A stretch of 64,000 nt of DNA from Lysobacteraceae bacterium (GCA_004143945.1 SEHB01000008.1:124001-188000), one strand, 5' to 3'; positions 34,426 to 43,880 are shown, numbered from the stretch's first letter. Notes: generated from the sequence alone by a model not told the origin. Translations and numbers: made by a program.

Positions 34426-35366
34426 ACCTCGACGTCTGGGTGCCACGCAACGTGCTGTGGGTGTTCGGCGCGATCGTCGCGCTGCTCGTGGTCGCGACGC
34501 TGGTCGTCGCGTGGATGCGCCGCGGCGACGGCACCGGTCGGCACGCCGAGCTCGCCGCGCGCGTTCGCTCGTGGTGGGTGCTCGTGTTCGTGTTCGCGAT
34601 CGCGATCTCGTTCCGGCGCGGCATCGCGATCGGATTCTTCGCGGTGCTCTCGTTCCTCGCGCTGAAGGAATACCTGTCCCTCGTACCGACGCGCCGCGCG
34701 GATCGCCGCGTGCTGTTCTGGGTGTACCTGTGCGTGCCGCTGCAATACCTGTGGGTCTGGTACGAGTGGTACAACCTGTTCCTGATCTTCATCCCGGTGT
34801 GGGCGTTCCTGTTCGTCGCGATGCGCATGGTCATGCGCGGCGACACGAAGGATTTCCTGCGCGCCGCGGGCACGATCCACTGGGGCCTGATGACGATGGT
34901 GTTCGGCCTCAGCCACCTCGCGTTCCTGCTCGTGCTGCCGGAAGGCAAGGCGGTGCCCGCGCATGGCGCCGCGCTGCTGCTGTTCGTCGTGCTGCTGACC
35001 GAACTCAACGACGTGCTGCAGTACATCTGGGGCCGCACGCTCGGACGCCACAAGGTGCTCGAAAGCGTGAGCCCGAAGAAGACCGTCGAGGGCCTCGTCG
35101 GCGGCGTGCTCTCGACCACCGTGGTCGCGTTCCTGCTCGCGCCGGTGCTGACGCCGCTGACGCCGACCGATTCGATCGCGGTCGGCCTCATGATCGGCAT
35201 CGGCGGCTTCCTCGGCGACGTCACGATCTCCGCGCTCAAGCGCGACATCGGCGTGAAGGACTCGGGCTCGCTGATCCCGGGCCACGGCGGCATCCTCGAC
35301 CGCATCGACAGCCTGCTGTTCACGGCGCCGCTGTTCTTCCACTTCATGGCGTACTTTTATTTTTAG
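34422..35366 (+). CDS. Phosphatidate cytidylyltransferase-like protein (CdsA/YnbB type)
   Basis: 314 residues with about eight membrane helices. The CdsA-family signature is seen in FLGDVTISALKRDIGVKDSGSLIPGHGGILDRIDSL, with the metal/CTP-binding Asp residues and HGGILDR intact, and SPKKTVEG earlier. It makes CDP-diacylglycerol from phosphatidic acid and CTP in the inner membrane. Overlap with the CDP-alcohol transferase, whose substrate is CDP-diacylglycerol, supports a joint pathway. E. coli ynbAB shows a similar pairing. Genomes of this kind usually hold another, housekeeping CdsA, so this is probably a dedicated copy. Confidence 0.9.
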   Translation: MNLDVWVPRNVLWVFGAIVALLVVATLVVAWMRRGDGTGRHAELAARVRSWWVLVFVFAIAISFRRGIAIGFFAVLSFLALKEYLSLVPTRRADRRVLFWVYLCVPLQYLWVWYEWYNLFLIFIPVWAFLFVAMRMVMRGDTKDFLRAAGTIHWGLMTMVFGLSHLAFLLVLPEGKAVPAHGAALLLFVVLLTELNDVLQYIWGRTLGRHKVLESVSPKKTVEGLVGGVLSTTVVAFLLAPVLTPLTPTDSIAVGLMIGIGGFLGDVTISALKRDIGVKDSGSLIPGHGGILDRIDSLLFTAPLFFHFMAYFYF

Positions 35367-35393
35367 GGCTGAGGGCTGAGGGCTGAGGGCTGA
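35366..35393 (+). repeat. Heptanucleotide tandem repeat (GGGCTGA x4)
   Basis: Four perfect copies of GGGCTGA start in the stop codon of the CdsA-like gene (TAG at 35364-35366) and run to 35393. It is a small simple repeat in the gap before the acyltransferase gene and could vary in copy number by slippage. Confidence 0.9.
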
Positions 35394-35540
35394 AGGGAGC
35401 GCCGTCCGTGCGAATGGCCCGCCGAGAGCGCCTCCTTCCGCCTTCGGCACCTTCCCCCGCTGCGCGGGAGAAGGGAGAGCGAATGCTTGATCGGTAGCGC
35501 CTCGAAGTCGGAAGGCGCCGTGCAAGGTTCAGGAGAAGCC

Positions 35541-36182
35541 ATGGCCTGGGTGCTGCGTTTGTTCTTTTACGGTGTGCTCGTGCGACTCGTGGTGCTGTTC
35601 GTGCTCGGCCTCAACGTGCGCCATCGCGAGCGCCTGCCGGTGAAGGGCCCGGCGATCCTGGCGGCGAACCACAACAGCCATCTCGACGCGATGGCGATGA
35701 TCAGCCTGCTGCCGCTGCGGCTGCTGTCGAAGGTGCGGCCGGTCGCGGCCGCGGACTATTTCCTCAGCAACCCGTTGCTCGCGTGGTTCGCGCTGAAGGT
35801 CGTCGGCATCGTGCCGCTGAACCGGCAACGCCGCACGCCCGAGGAAGATCTGCTCGCGCCCGTCGTCGACGCACTCGATCGCGGCGAGATCCTCGTGTTC
35901 TTCCCCGAAGGCTCGCGCGGCGAACCCGAGCAGCTGGCCGAGTTCAAGAGCGGCCTCGCGCGCATCGCCGAACGGCGCCCCGACGTGCCGGTGATCCCGG
36001 TCTACACGCACGGCCTCGGCAAGGCGCTGCCGAAAGGCGAGTGGATGATCGTGCCGTTCTTCGTCGACATCTTCGTCGGTGAAACGCTCGTGTTCGATGG
36101 TGATCGCGCCGCGTACATGGAGCGTTACCGCAGCGCGATGGCCGCGCTCGCGCTCGAGGAAAAGCACGCGGACTGGAGCTGA
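35541..36182 (+). CDS. 1-acyl-sn-glycerol-3-phosphate acyltransferase (PlsC family)
   Basis: 213 residues from the ATG at 35541, preceded by AGGAG; an upstream ATG at 35487 lacks a ribosome site. The family motifs are present: NHNSHLDAM (H-x4-D catalytic), VGIVPLNRQRRTPEEDLL, and FPEGSRGEPEQLAEFKSG. One N-terminal membrane helix (LRLFFYGVLVRLVVLFVLGL). PlsC-type enzymes acylate lysophosphatidic acid to phosphatidic acid, which the preceding CdsA-like protein activates. The three genes therefore can run from acyl transfer to CDP-alcohol headgroup exchange. The exact acyl acceptor is inference. Confidence 0.9.
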   Translation: MAWVLRLFFYGVLVRLVVLFVLGLNVRHRERLPVKGPAILAANHNSHLDAMAMISLLPLRLLSKVRPVAAADYFLSNPLLAWFALKVVGIVPLNRQRRTPEEDLLAPVVDALDRGEILVFFPEGSRGEPEQLAEFKSGLARIAERRPDVPVIPVYTHGLGKALPKGEWMIVPFFVDIFVGETLVFDGDRAAYMERYRSAMAALALEEKHADWS

Positions 36183-36679
36183 CGTGCCGGCGGCCGGGGG
36201 CCATACGCGCACTGCCGGCTGCCCCGCGCACCGCAAGCTGGACGACCGCAGGTCGGCCGGCGGTCTTCGCTTTTCGCGCCGCGCGCGGAGCTGTCGGCCG
36301 CGCCGCGTGCGTCCTGCCTGCAAGGCACCGAGATCTGCATATTCGGAGCGCGCCAGCCCGACGTGTGGGAGGGGCTTCAGCCCCGAGCTTTTCGCGCGAA
36401 AAGCTCGGGACTGAAGTCCCTCCCACAAGACTCGGGCCATCGCGCGTTGCGTGCGCGTTTCGGCGCGCGGAGCTGCCGGCCGCGCTGCGCGCGTCCAGCC
36501 TGCAAGGCACCGAGATCGGCACTTTCGCAGGGTGCCTGCCCGACTTGTGGGAGGGGCTTCAGCCCCGAGCTTTTCGCGCGAAGTGCTCGGGACTGAAGTC
36601 CCTCCCACAAGACTCGGGCCATCGCGCGTTGCGTGCGCGTATCGGCGCACGAAACTGCCGGCCGCGCTGCGCGTCCCGC
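36183..36679. repeat. Composite repeat array (two palindromic families)
   Basis: No gene is seen here. Copies of the A palindrome lie at 36364-36429 and 36545-36611 (GTGGGAGGGGCTTCAGCCCC to GTCCCTCCCACAAG). The B palindrome, starting AGCTGGACGACCGCAGG and ending in a CGCGTCCAGCCTG-like arm, occupies about 36233-36322, and its right half occurs twice more. A linker AAGGCACCGAGATC joins B to A. Spacing between the two A copies is about 181 bp. Confidence 0.85.
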
Positions 36680-38137
36680 CTACAAGGGCGAGATGCGCTC
36701 CTGCGGGAGGGGGTTCAGGGGCGCTTCGAAGCCGTTCGCGAAGATGGCGTCGCCCCAGGGGGTGTGCACGCGGATGCGGTAGGTTTCGAACGCGTTCCAG
36801 CCGCTCGGCGGCACGTCGCCGCCGTGGCCGTGGTTGCCGAACCAGATCGTGTCGGGTCGCGGGACTTCGGGTCCGCGTGCCAGCTGCATCACGCGGTCGC
36901 CATCGACCCAGAGTTCGACCGTCTCGTCGAGCCAGCAGTACTCGATGTCGTGCGTGATGCTGTCTGCTCCCGCGGGCTCCTGGAACACCGGCGGCGGATC
37001 CGTGTCGGCGCCGTCGCGCACGATCGCGCGGAAGCCGCCCGAGTCCTGCCACACGCGCATCGCGATGTCGGAGTTGTCGCCGATCGATCCGTTGTCGGGA
37101 TGCCCTCGCGACAGCACCATCGTGCCGGTGCCGTTCGTGCCGGCCGTCAGATAGCGCGCAAGCCAGCGCACCGAGAACTCGCCGTCGGCCGGGATCGGCG
37201 ACGATCGCGACCACACGTACGGGAACGCATTCGATGTCGCCGTGTTCTCGAGCACGTAGCCGCCGTCGATCGTCGGTGCGACATTGCCCGCGTTCGGTTC
37301 GTAACGCCAGCGCGCATCGAACGTCGCCGGGTCGAACTCCTCGACGAGCCGCGGCAGATGGCGCGGCCAGTCGCCACACTGCACGCGCCGTTCGCTGCGT
37401 CCGAACAGCGTGATCGCGAGCGGCTTGTCCGGCAGCAGGTCGGTCTGCGCGAAGTTGAAGTCGCCGCGGCGTCCGTCGAGTTCGCCGTAGTGCGCGAGGT
37501 CGGTGCCGACCACGGTCGCCACGCCCGTGTCGTAGGCGGGCAGCAGGGTGGCCTGCTCGACGGGCGGGGCTTCCGGATGGTCCGTGCTGAACGGGCCTGC
37601 GGTCACCTGCATGCTGATGCCGGTTGCCTCGATTCCTTCGAGCAGCATCGCCTTGGGCAGCATCGCCTCGGCGGCGTAGGCCGTGTCGGCGTCGAGGTTG
37701 AATGGACCATACAGGTCGACGACGACGCGTTCGGGCTTCGGTGCGAGGCTGAAGACCGGCGAGACCGCGGGATCGTGGTGGTTCCAGAACTGGATCGTCG
37801 CGCGCACGCGATCGAATGCCTGCGCCGTGCGCGAGTGGATGTAGAAGCGCACGCCGGTCACCGACACCTGCGGTCCCGCGCCTTCGTAGTCGAACGCGGT
37901 GCCGAGGTGTGGATAGACCGGATCGCCCGTGAGGTTCTGCGTGGCCGAGACGTGGCTGTAGATGACCGGATCGCTACCGCGCGCGACGCTGCCCGGCGCG
38001 AACGCGGTGGCGGGCACGAGTTCCGCGCTCGTGCGGATGGCCTGCGCCTCGCTCGACGCTGTGGCCGTCGGCAACATGGATGCGCTGGCCAGGAAGGCAG
38101 CCAGCGCAGCGTGTGCAAGCATGCGGGTGGTGTTCAT
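36680..38137 (-). CDS. Large exported protein with C-terminal IFANGFE motif
   Basis: 485 residues, AGGAGAA upstream of the ATG at 38137. The signal peptide runs ARMLAHAALAAFLASASM. The first half is beta-rich around VSVTGVRFYIHSRTAQAF and repeated DLYGPFNLDADTAYAAEAML. The second half contains a jelly-roll-like region (DPATFDARWRYEPNAGNVAPT to YRIRVHTPWGD) that resembles a LamG/concanavalin-type lectin fold. The tail holds IFANGFE (36725-36745) plus 14 residues. No enzyme motif is recognised. The neighbouring 1265-residue exported protein on the same strand, 22 bp upstream, is probably in the same operon. Confidence 0.75.
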   Translation of the reverse strand: MNTTRMLAHAALAAFLASASMLPTATASSEAQAIRTSAELVPATAFAPGSVARGSDPVIYSHVSATQNLTGDPVYPHLGTAFDYEGAGPQVSVTGVRFYIHSRTAQAFDRVRATIQFWNHHDPAVSPVFSLAPKPERVVVDLYGPFNLDADTAYAAEAMLPKAMLLEGIEATGISMQVTAGPFSTDHPEAPPVEQATLLPAYDTGVATVVGTDLAHYGELDGRRGDFNFAQTDLLPDKPLAITLFGRSERRVQCGDWPRHLPRLVEEFDPATFDARWRYEPNAGNVAPTIDGGYVLENTATSNAFPYVWSRSSPIPADGEFSVRWLARYLTAGTNGTGTMVLSRGHPDNGSIGDNSDIAMRVWQDSGGFRAIVRDGADTDPPPVFQEPAGADSITHDIEYCWLDETVELWVDGDRVMQLARGPEVPRPDTIWFGNHGHGGDVPPSGWNAFETYRIRVHTPWGDAIFANGFEAPLNPLPQERISPL

Positions 38138-38159
38138 CGCGTTCTCCTGGGAGGGTCCG

Positions 38160-41100
38160 TCAGTCGGTGCCGGCGTCGAAGCCGTCATCGAAGATCCGGT
38201 CGACCATTCCTTCGCCCGTGTAGCAGGCCTCGGCGACGTCGCCACGCTGCCACAGACCGCCGAGCTGACCCTGTCGCACGACGTAGTCGGTGACGTACAT
38301 GTCCTGCAGCGATCCCGCGTCGGAGAACTCCTGGCGGCGGAACGCGTACGGTCGCGGCTTGTACTTGCACGACGCGACGACGCCGGGCGCGGGATCCTCG
38401 AACCCGCCGACTTCGCCGCTGATGCCGAGTCCGCTGCCCCAGCTCACGCTGTTCTGCGTCTCGTTCGTCGTGCCCATCGTGAACTCGTACGACGCGCCCA
38501 CGATCGCCTGCACGCCGAGGCCGACCTGCAGTTCGAACTCGACGCCGAGGTGCGTCGACGAATCGAGGCTGTTGTAGCTGCCCTGGATCGTGCTCGTCGA
38601 CTGGTCGAGGCCCCAGAACGTCTGCGCGTCGCCGCCGACCGCGATGCCGTCCCAGATGCTGTATTCGGACGCGACCGGCGGCCGCGGCCCGAACACCGGG
38701 ATCTCGTCGTCCATGCCGTTGATGCAGGCCGCGCCGTCGCGCATCACGCCGGTCGCATGCGGGACCGACGCATTGGCGGCGTCGCCCGCACCGCTCCAGA
38801 TCAGATCGCCGCGCAGTTCGATGTTGCGGAAGCCGTACGCGTCGGCATGCGGATCGTCGTGGATCGGGCTCCACACGCGCGCGAGCAGCGTGCCGTCACC
38901 GTTGGCCGGATCGCAGACTGCTTCCGGGAACTGGGGTGGTTCGGCATGCGTCTCGCCGAACACCTGGATCTCGGCCACGTGCAGTTCGACCGGCAAGGGG
39001 CCGGGATGCTGCAGCCGGATGTAGCGCGCGCGCAGCGGCTGGGTCGGATCGTTGCGGTCGAGCGTGTACAGGTTCCAGGTGCGGTAGAACGATTCGGTGC
39101 CGCCGGTGTCCTGCCGGAACATGCGGATGCCGGCGCCCGCGGGCACGTCATCGCCGCTGATCGGATCCTGCGATGCGTAGATGCGATAGCCCCAGAGATC
39201 CTTGACCCGACTCTCGCTCGGGAACACGCGGATCGAGCTGATGTCGTGCACTTCGCCGAGGTCGATCTGCACGTAGGGTTCGAGCACCGCCGCGCGCGAT
39301 GCGATCGAACTCGTGAACAGGCCGTCGTTCGCTTCCTCGCCGGTATTGCCCGCGACGAGCGTGATGCGATTGCTGATCGTCGCGGGGCGGAACAGCGCCT
39401 GGCTCGCCCAGTCGCGCTGGATCGGCGTCCACGACGGCGGTACCTGGATCGGCCGCACCTCGTCGGTCAGCGAATTGCGGCGCTCGATGTTCGTCGCTTC
39501 GTAGGTGGTGCCGCCTTGCAACACCTCGCAGGCGCGCAGCGCGCTCTGTCCGAGCGGACCGTCCGAGGTCACGACGTCGTAGGAATAGCAGTCGGAGATG
39601 CTGGTGTCGGCGGTGACCAGCCCCTCGCCGTGCTGCGTGCCGAATCCCTGGTTGACGGTGTACGCGTTCTCGTTGCCGTGCAGCTGCCCGCGGCCGGACT
39701 GCCAGGTGTGGCCTGCGCTTCCCTTGATCGTCCACTCGGTGAGCTTGAGGCCGAGGATCGGGACATTGGTTTCCTGGGTGGCGCCGAGGTAGCCGGTGAT
39801 GTCGTGCGAGGTGTAGCTGCCCGAGCGCGATTCGTAGCTCGAGCTGTGCGAGGACGACTGGCCGTAGGTCGTCGTCATGTAGACCTCCGACTGCAGGTTC
39901 CTCCAGTACGGTGGCAGGAACGTCACCGAGCGCACGAGCTGGTCGGTGACGCGGCGACAATCGAGGCCGATCGCCGCGCGCATCGAATTGCCGTCGAAGT
40001 CCGGGGCGAGCATGCCGAGATCGGTGACTGCGCTGCCGAAGGCTTGCGAGATCTTGCGGAAATCGTAGGTATTCGAGCTGCCCGCGCGGAACGTCCAGAC
40101 GTGGCGGTCGAGCCGCCCGTCCAGGCTGCTCGCTGCGGTGAGGACGTCGGCAACGCCGTCGTTGTCGACATCGCCGACCGCGATGTCCACGCGCGAGGAC
40201 ACGCCGCCCGAGTTGCCGTACACGGCTGCCGGGTCGGCGCCGTGCCCGGCCGCCGTGGATGCGTCGATCGCGTAGACGAACGGAGGGTAGCTGCCGCCCG
40301 ACGTGCCGCTGTTGACGTTGATCGTCGTCGACCAGGTCTGCGTCGCGCCGCCGACTTCCTTCACCGTGAGACTGACCGCGTGGCTGCCTGTGGTGAAACT
40401 GCGCACGGGGTTCACCTCGTGCGAGACTGAGCCTGCGATGTTCCAGGTATGGCTTTCGATGTCGCCGTGCGCGGTGCTCGTGAACTGCACGCTGCGCACG
40501 CCGGGCGCTTCGCCACCGAGCGGCGCGAGCGTCTGCCAGGCGAAACCCGCGGCGAGGCGCACCTTCGCGCCGTTGGCCCACCATGACAGGCCGCCGGTGT
40601 CCATCGGCGTGTCGATGCTGCCGTTCTCGATGCCCGCGCGCGCGACGATGATGCGGTTGCCGATCGGATCCGAGCCGCCATTGAGCGGCGCGATCGTCAT
40701 TGCGTACGCGGGAGGGGGCGGCGCGTACTGGAATCCGGTCAGCGCCCAGGCGTAGATTTCATAGTAGCGGCTCGAGTCGTGGGTGCCGCCGTTGCCGAGC
40801 GCGACGCCGAGCACGTCGTTGGTCGCGACGTCGCGCGTCGTCTCGAAATGGAACAGGCGCTGGCCGATCGCGCTGAAGTATTCCCAAACGCCGATGTCGA
40901 AGTTGCGGCCGAGGATCGTCGGTGCGACCACGAGTTCGGCCGCCGCGGTATCGACGAGGTCGCCTGCAGCGACGGCGAGCGCAGGCACGGCGTCGATCGA
41001 GCGCGTCACCGGCGAGGGTGCCGGATCGGTATCCGTCGGGAACAGGCCGATCGCATCGATGAAGCGCTTGCTGCCGACGCCGCCGGCGCTGCCCGCGCGC

Positions 41101-41957
41101 GTGAGCACGCCAGGCCACGGCGTCTCGAATTCGACGAGGTCCATGTCCAGCGCGAGCGGGGAGGTACCGGTGCCGACCAGCACCACCTGGTCGCGTCCGT
41201 CGAGCAGGAAGTCGCCGACGGCCATGCGCGGACTCGCGGCGCTGCCGGACGGCGCTGTCCAGTTGCCCGACGGCGCGTCCGGCGCATCGAGGATCCCGCC
41301 GTCGTCGGCGCCGCGCAGGAACACGATGCGTGTGGTGCCAGCGGTCTTCCACGACAGCGCGAGTTCGTGCCGGCCATCCTGCGAACCGTCGAAGTCGCCG
41401 GCCTGGATGTCGATGCTGTCGGCGACCACGCCTTCGGCGTAGCTCCAGGCGTCGATCAGTTGCGCGGTCGGTTCGAAGCCGGAGGCGCGCGTGTAGACGC
41501 CGACGAACACGCCGTTGTCGTCGCTGAACGCGACCGCGACCTCGTCGCGCCCGTTGCCGTCGAGGTCGACGCGCGTGCCTTTCTGGAACGGCTTGTTCGG
41601 CAAGCTTCCTTGCAGCAGGCCGGCGCGGTAGACCAGCTCGATCGGTTCCGGATTGCCGCGGGTGCCGGGCCGGTACTCGTCGAAGAACTGCCCCGCCGCG
41701 CCGCCCGAGAGGTAGATCGGCTCGATGTCGCGCGCGAACGGAATGCTGAGTCCGAACGGCGTTTCCGCGCAGTCGATGTCCATCGGTGCGGGCGCGGCGG
41801 GCGTCGCCTGCGAGGCGGTCGCCGGCAGCGCGAGCATCGCCGCGAGCAGGCTGCATGCGAGGCCCGCGGCACCGCTGGTGATGTGCCGGGCGGGCCCGCG
41901 TCCGCAGCCTCGCCGCGCGTTGCGTTCCGACAGCGGAGCGCGGTGGATCGTGTCCAT
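38160..41957 (-). CDS. Giant exported protein with FG-GAP-like and discoidin-like domains
   Basis: 1265 residues from the ATG at 41957, preceded by GGGGGAAC. The N-terminus is basic and then hydrophobic (AGLACSLLAAMLALPATASQA). FG-GAP/VCBS-type propeller repeats with calcium-loop-like DxDxDG patterns recur: DLDGNGRDEVAV, IQAGDFDGSQDG, IAVGDVDNDGVADVL. A discoidin/F5-8-like carbohydrate-binding region is suggested by EPYVQIDLGEVHDISSIRVFP to RYIRLQHPGPLPVELHVAEI. The tail is IFDDGFDAGTD. Such proteins usually bind surfaces or glycans outside the cell. It probably forms an operon with the 485-residue protein. Function is not assigned. Confidence 0.75.
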   Translation of the reverse strand: MDTIHRAPLSERNARRGCGRGPARHITSGAAGLACSLLAAMLALPATASQATPAAPAPMDIDCAETPFGLSIPFARDIEPIYLSGGAAGQFFDEYRPGTRGNPEPIELVYRAGLLQGSLPNKPFQKGTRVDLDGNGRDEVAVAFSDDNGVFVGVYTRASGFEPTAQLIDAWSYAEGVVADSIDIQAGDFDGSQDGRHELALSWKTAGTTRIVFLRGADDGGILDAPDAPSGNWTAPSGSAASPRMAVGDFLLDGRDQVVLVGTGTSPLALDMDLVEFETPWPGVLTRAGSAGGVGSKRFIDAIGLFPTDTDPAPSPVTRSIDAVPALAVAAGDLVDTAAAELVVAPTILGRNFDIGVWEYFSAIGQRLFHFETTRDVATNDVLGVALGNGGTHDSSRYYEIYAWALTGFQYAPPPPAYAMTIAPLNGGSDPIGNRIIVARAGIENGSIDTPMDTGGLSWWANGAKVRLAAGFAWQTLAPLGGEAPGVRSVQFTSTAHGDIESHTWNIAGSVSHEVNPVRSFTTGSHAVSLTVKEVGGATQTWSTTINVNSGTSGGSYPPFVYAIDASTAAGHGADPAAVYGNSGGVSSRVDIAVGDVDNDGVADVLTAASSLDGRLDRHVWTFRAGSSNTYDFRKISQAFGSAVTDLGMLAPDFDGNSMRAAIGLDCRRVTDQLVRSVTFLPPYWRNLQSEVYMTTTYGQSSSHSSSYESRSGSYTSHDITGYLGATQETNVPILGLKLTEWTIKGSAGHTWQSGRGQLHGNENAYTVNQGFGTQHGEGLVTADTSISDCYSYDVVTSDGPLGQSALRACEVLQGGTTYEATNIERRNSLTDEVRPIQVPPSWTPIQRDWASQALFRPATISNRITLVAGNTGEEANDGLFTSSIASRAAVLEPYVQIDLGEVHDISSIRVFPSESRVKDLWGYRIYASQDPISGDDVPAGAGIRMFRQDTGGTESFYRTWNLYTLDRNDPTQPLRARYIRLQHPGPLPVELHVAEIQVFGETHAEPPQFPEAVCDPANGDGTLLARVWSPIHDDPHADAYGFRNIELRGDLIWSGAGDAANASVPHATGVMRDGAACINGMDDEIPVFGPRPPVASEYSIWDGIAVGGDAQTFWGLDQSTSTIQGSYNSLDSSTHLGVEFELQVGLGVQAIVGASYEFTMGTTNETQNSVSWGSGLGISGEVGGFEDPAPGVVASCKYKPRPYAFRRQEFSDAGSLQDMYVTDYVVRQGQLGGLWQRGDVAEACYTGEGMVDRIFDDGFDAGTD

Positions 41958-42659
41958 GGTGTTCCCCCTGGTGTGCCTGCGATCGGTTACGCGCAGGACG
42001 GCAGCGGGGAGGATCATTCTGGCGCGCGGAGTGACGCCGAGTTTCCGATCGGTCGCGCGAAGAGCTCGGGACTGAAGTCCCTCCCACCAGGCGTGACACA
42101 TCCGTTCGCCGTGGCGACGGGAGTGTGCAGCCGCAGGCTGGACGACCGAAGGTGGGCCGGCGCTCTTCGCTTTTGCGGCGCGGCAAGAGCTGCCGGCCGC
42201 GCTGCGCGCGTCCAGCCTGCATGGCACCGAGATCTGCACGTTCGCAGGGCGCCAGTCCGACTTGTGGGAGGGGCTTCAGCCCCGAGCTTTTCGCACCAAA
42301 AGCTCGGGACTAAAGTCCCTCCCACAAGGTAGGCTGGACGACCGCAGTTCGGCCGGCGCTCCTCGCAGTTCGCGGCGCGGCAGGAGCAGCCGGCCGCGCT
42401 GCGCGCGTCCAGCCTGCTTGGCACCGAGATCTGCACGTTCGCAGGGCGCCAGTCCGACTTGTGGGAGGGGCTTCAGCCCCGAGCTTTTCGCACCAAAAAC
42501 TCGGGACTAAAGTCCCTCCCAAAAGGTAGGCTGGACGACCGCAGGTCGGCCGGCGCTCCTCGCAGTTCGCGGCGCGGCAAGAGCAGCCGGCCGCGCTGCG
42601 CGCGTCCAGCCTAGGCTGCGCACTGCGCGCGCCCCTGTCGACACGGCGATCGGGCGCCT
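41958..42659. repeat. Composite repeat array with exact 197-bp period
   Basis: No gene is seen in this 702-bp region. The B palindrome (AGGCTGGACGACCG to GTCCAGCCT) starts at 42134, 42331 and 42528, exactly 197 bp apart. A-type palindromes follow at 42262-42328 and 42459-42525, also 197 bp apart. The linker GGCACCGAGATCTGCACGTT separates them. A half copy of A sits at 42062-42090. So the array is about 2.4 tandem units of B-linker-A. Confidence 0.9.
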
Positions 42660-43880
42660 CTACGGCACGATGCGGTCGATCGCCAGTTTCAGCGGCTCGC
42701 GTCGCAGCACGTCGATCGGGGCCGACAACACTTCGAAGTCGCCACTCGACGGCGTCGCGTCGCCGGACTTCGAGACGCGCGCGCCGATCACGACCTGCGG
42801 GAACATCGACAGCTTCATGTCGGGCAGCATGCCCTTGCTGTCGTCGAGCGTGACGGTGAGCGGCAACTGCGATGCGCGCAAGCGTTCGATCGCGAGCGGC
42901 ATCGGCGGGCCGCTCGGCGCGCGCGCGAACACGAACAGCGTGGCGTCCGGGTCGAGCTTGTCGGTGAGCTTGGGGTCCAGCGAGACCTCGACCACCAGCC
43001 GCGGCGCATCGCCGGCCGGCGTCGCCGGAACCTGGCCTGCCGCGGCAGGGGGCGTGGCCGCGGCCTGCGCGGTTGCGGTGCCGTCACGACGCGCGGTCGC
43101 ATCGGCGATCTGCTGCTTCACGCTGTCGGCGACAGTGGAACCCGGTTCCAGCAATGGCAGCAGCGTGTTCCAGCGTGCGATCGCGGCGTCGTAGTTCCCG
43201 GCCTGGTAGTCGCTGATGCCGAGCAGCCAGAGCGCGCGCTGGTTGCTCGCGTCGCTGCGCAGCGCGCGTTCGAGCAGCGTGCGCGCTTCACCGACGATGC
43301 GCCGCTCCGGGTTCGTCATCGCGAGCGCCTGCGCGTACTCCACAGTCACGACCGGATGCTCGGGCGCGGCGTCATGCGCACGCTTGAGCGCCGCGAGCGC
43401 GTCGGCCTCGCGTCCGGTCGACTGGTACGCACGCGCGAGCAGGATCCAGCCCTCGATGTCGTCGGGCTTCTCCTCGAGGCGCGCCGAGAGCATCGCGATC
43501 GCCTCGCCCATGTCGGGTCCGGCTTCCCCGCCGGCGCCGGGCGCCGTGACGAGATTGGCCGGATCGAGCGCCTGCGGCGTGCCGACGAAGCGGTACAGCA
43601 GCAGCGCCGACGCGGGCAGCAGCAGCGCGATCAGCAGCACCGCGACGAAGGCCGCGCGCGAACGCGTGCGGGCATCGGGTGCAGGTGCGAGCGCGGCGCG
43701 CTTGCGCGCGTGCTCTTCGGCGTCGATGACACCCGCGGCGAGCGCCTCGTCGAGCGCGCGCGACTGCCGCATCGCGGCTGCGCTGCCCGCGGAGCGACCA
43801 TGGCGCAGCAACGGGAGCAGCACGAAGGCGAGCGCGCCGGCGAGCATCGCCGCCACGCACAGGAAGAACATCGTCGTCAT
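42660..43880 (-). CDS. ccmI: Cytochrome c biogenesis protein CcmI
   Basis: 406 residues. Two N-terminal membrane helices (FFLCVAAMLAGALAFVLL and FVAVLLIALLLPASALLL) flank a short Arg/Ala-rich loop. TPR repeats follow (GWILLARAYQSTGREADALAALKRA, LWLLGISDYQAGNYDAAIARW). The C-terminal 150 residues are a beta-domain (LVVEVSLDPKLTDKLDPDATLFVFAR). CcmI chaperones apocytochrome c to the CcmFH heme lyase. It overlaps ccmH by one base and ends the ccmFGHI operon. Confidence 0.92.
   Translation of the reverse strand: MTTMFFLCVAAMLAGALAFVLLPLLRHGRSAGSAAAMRQSRALDEALAAGVIDAEEHARKRAALAPAPDARTRSRAAFVAVLLIALLLPASALLLYRFVGTPQALDPANLVTAPGAGGEAGPDMGEAIAMLSARLEEKPDDIEGWILLARAYQSTGREADALAALKRAHDAAPEHPVVTVEYAQALAMTNPERRIVGEARTLLERALRSDASNQRALWLLGISDYQAGNYDAAIARWNTLLPLLEPGSTVADSVKQQIADATARRDGTATAQAAATPPAAAGQVPATPAGDAPRLVVEVSLDPKLTDKLDPDATLFVFARAPSGPPMPLAIERLRASQLPLTVTLDDSKGMLPDMKLSMFPQVVIGARVSKSGDATPSSGDFEVLSAPIDVLRREPLKLAIDRIVP

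Noticed and set aside
41958..42659. A CRISPR array, because of the regular repeats
   Set aside because: The units are about 197 bp, contain two palindromes and are nearly identical throughout. There are no short repeats with unique spacers and no cas genes.
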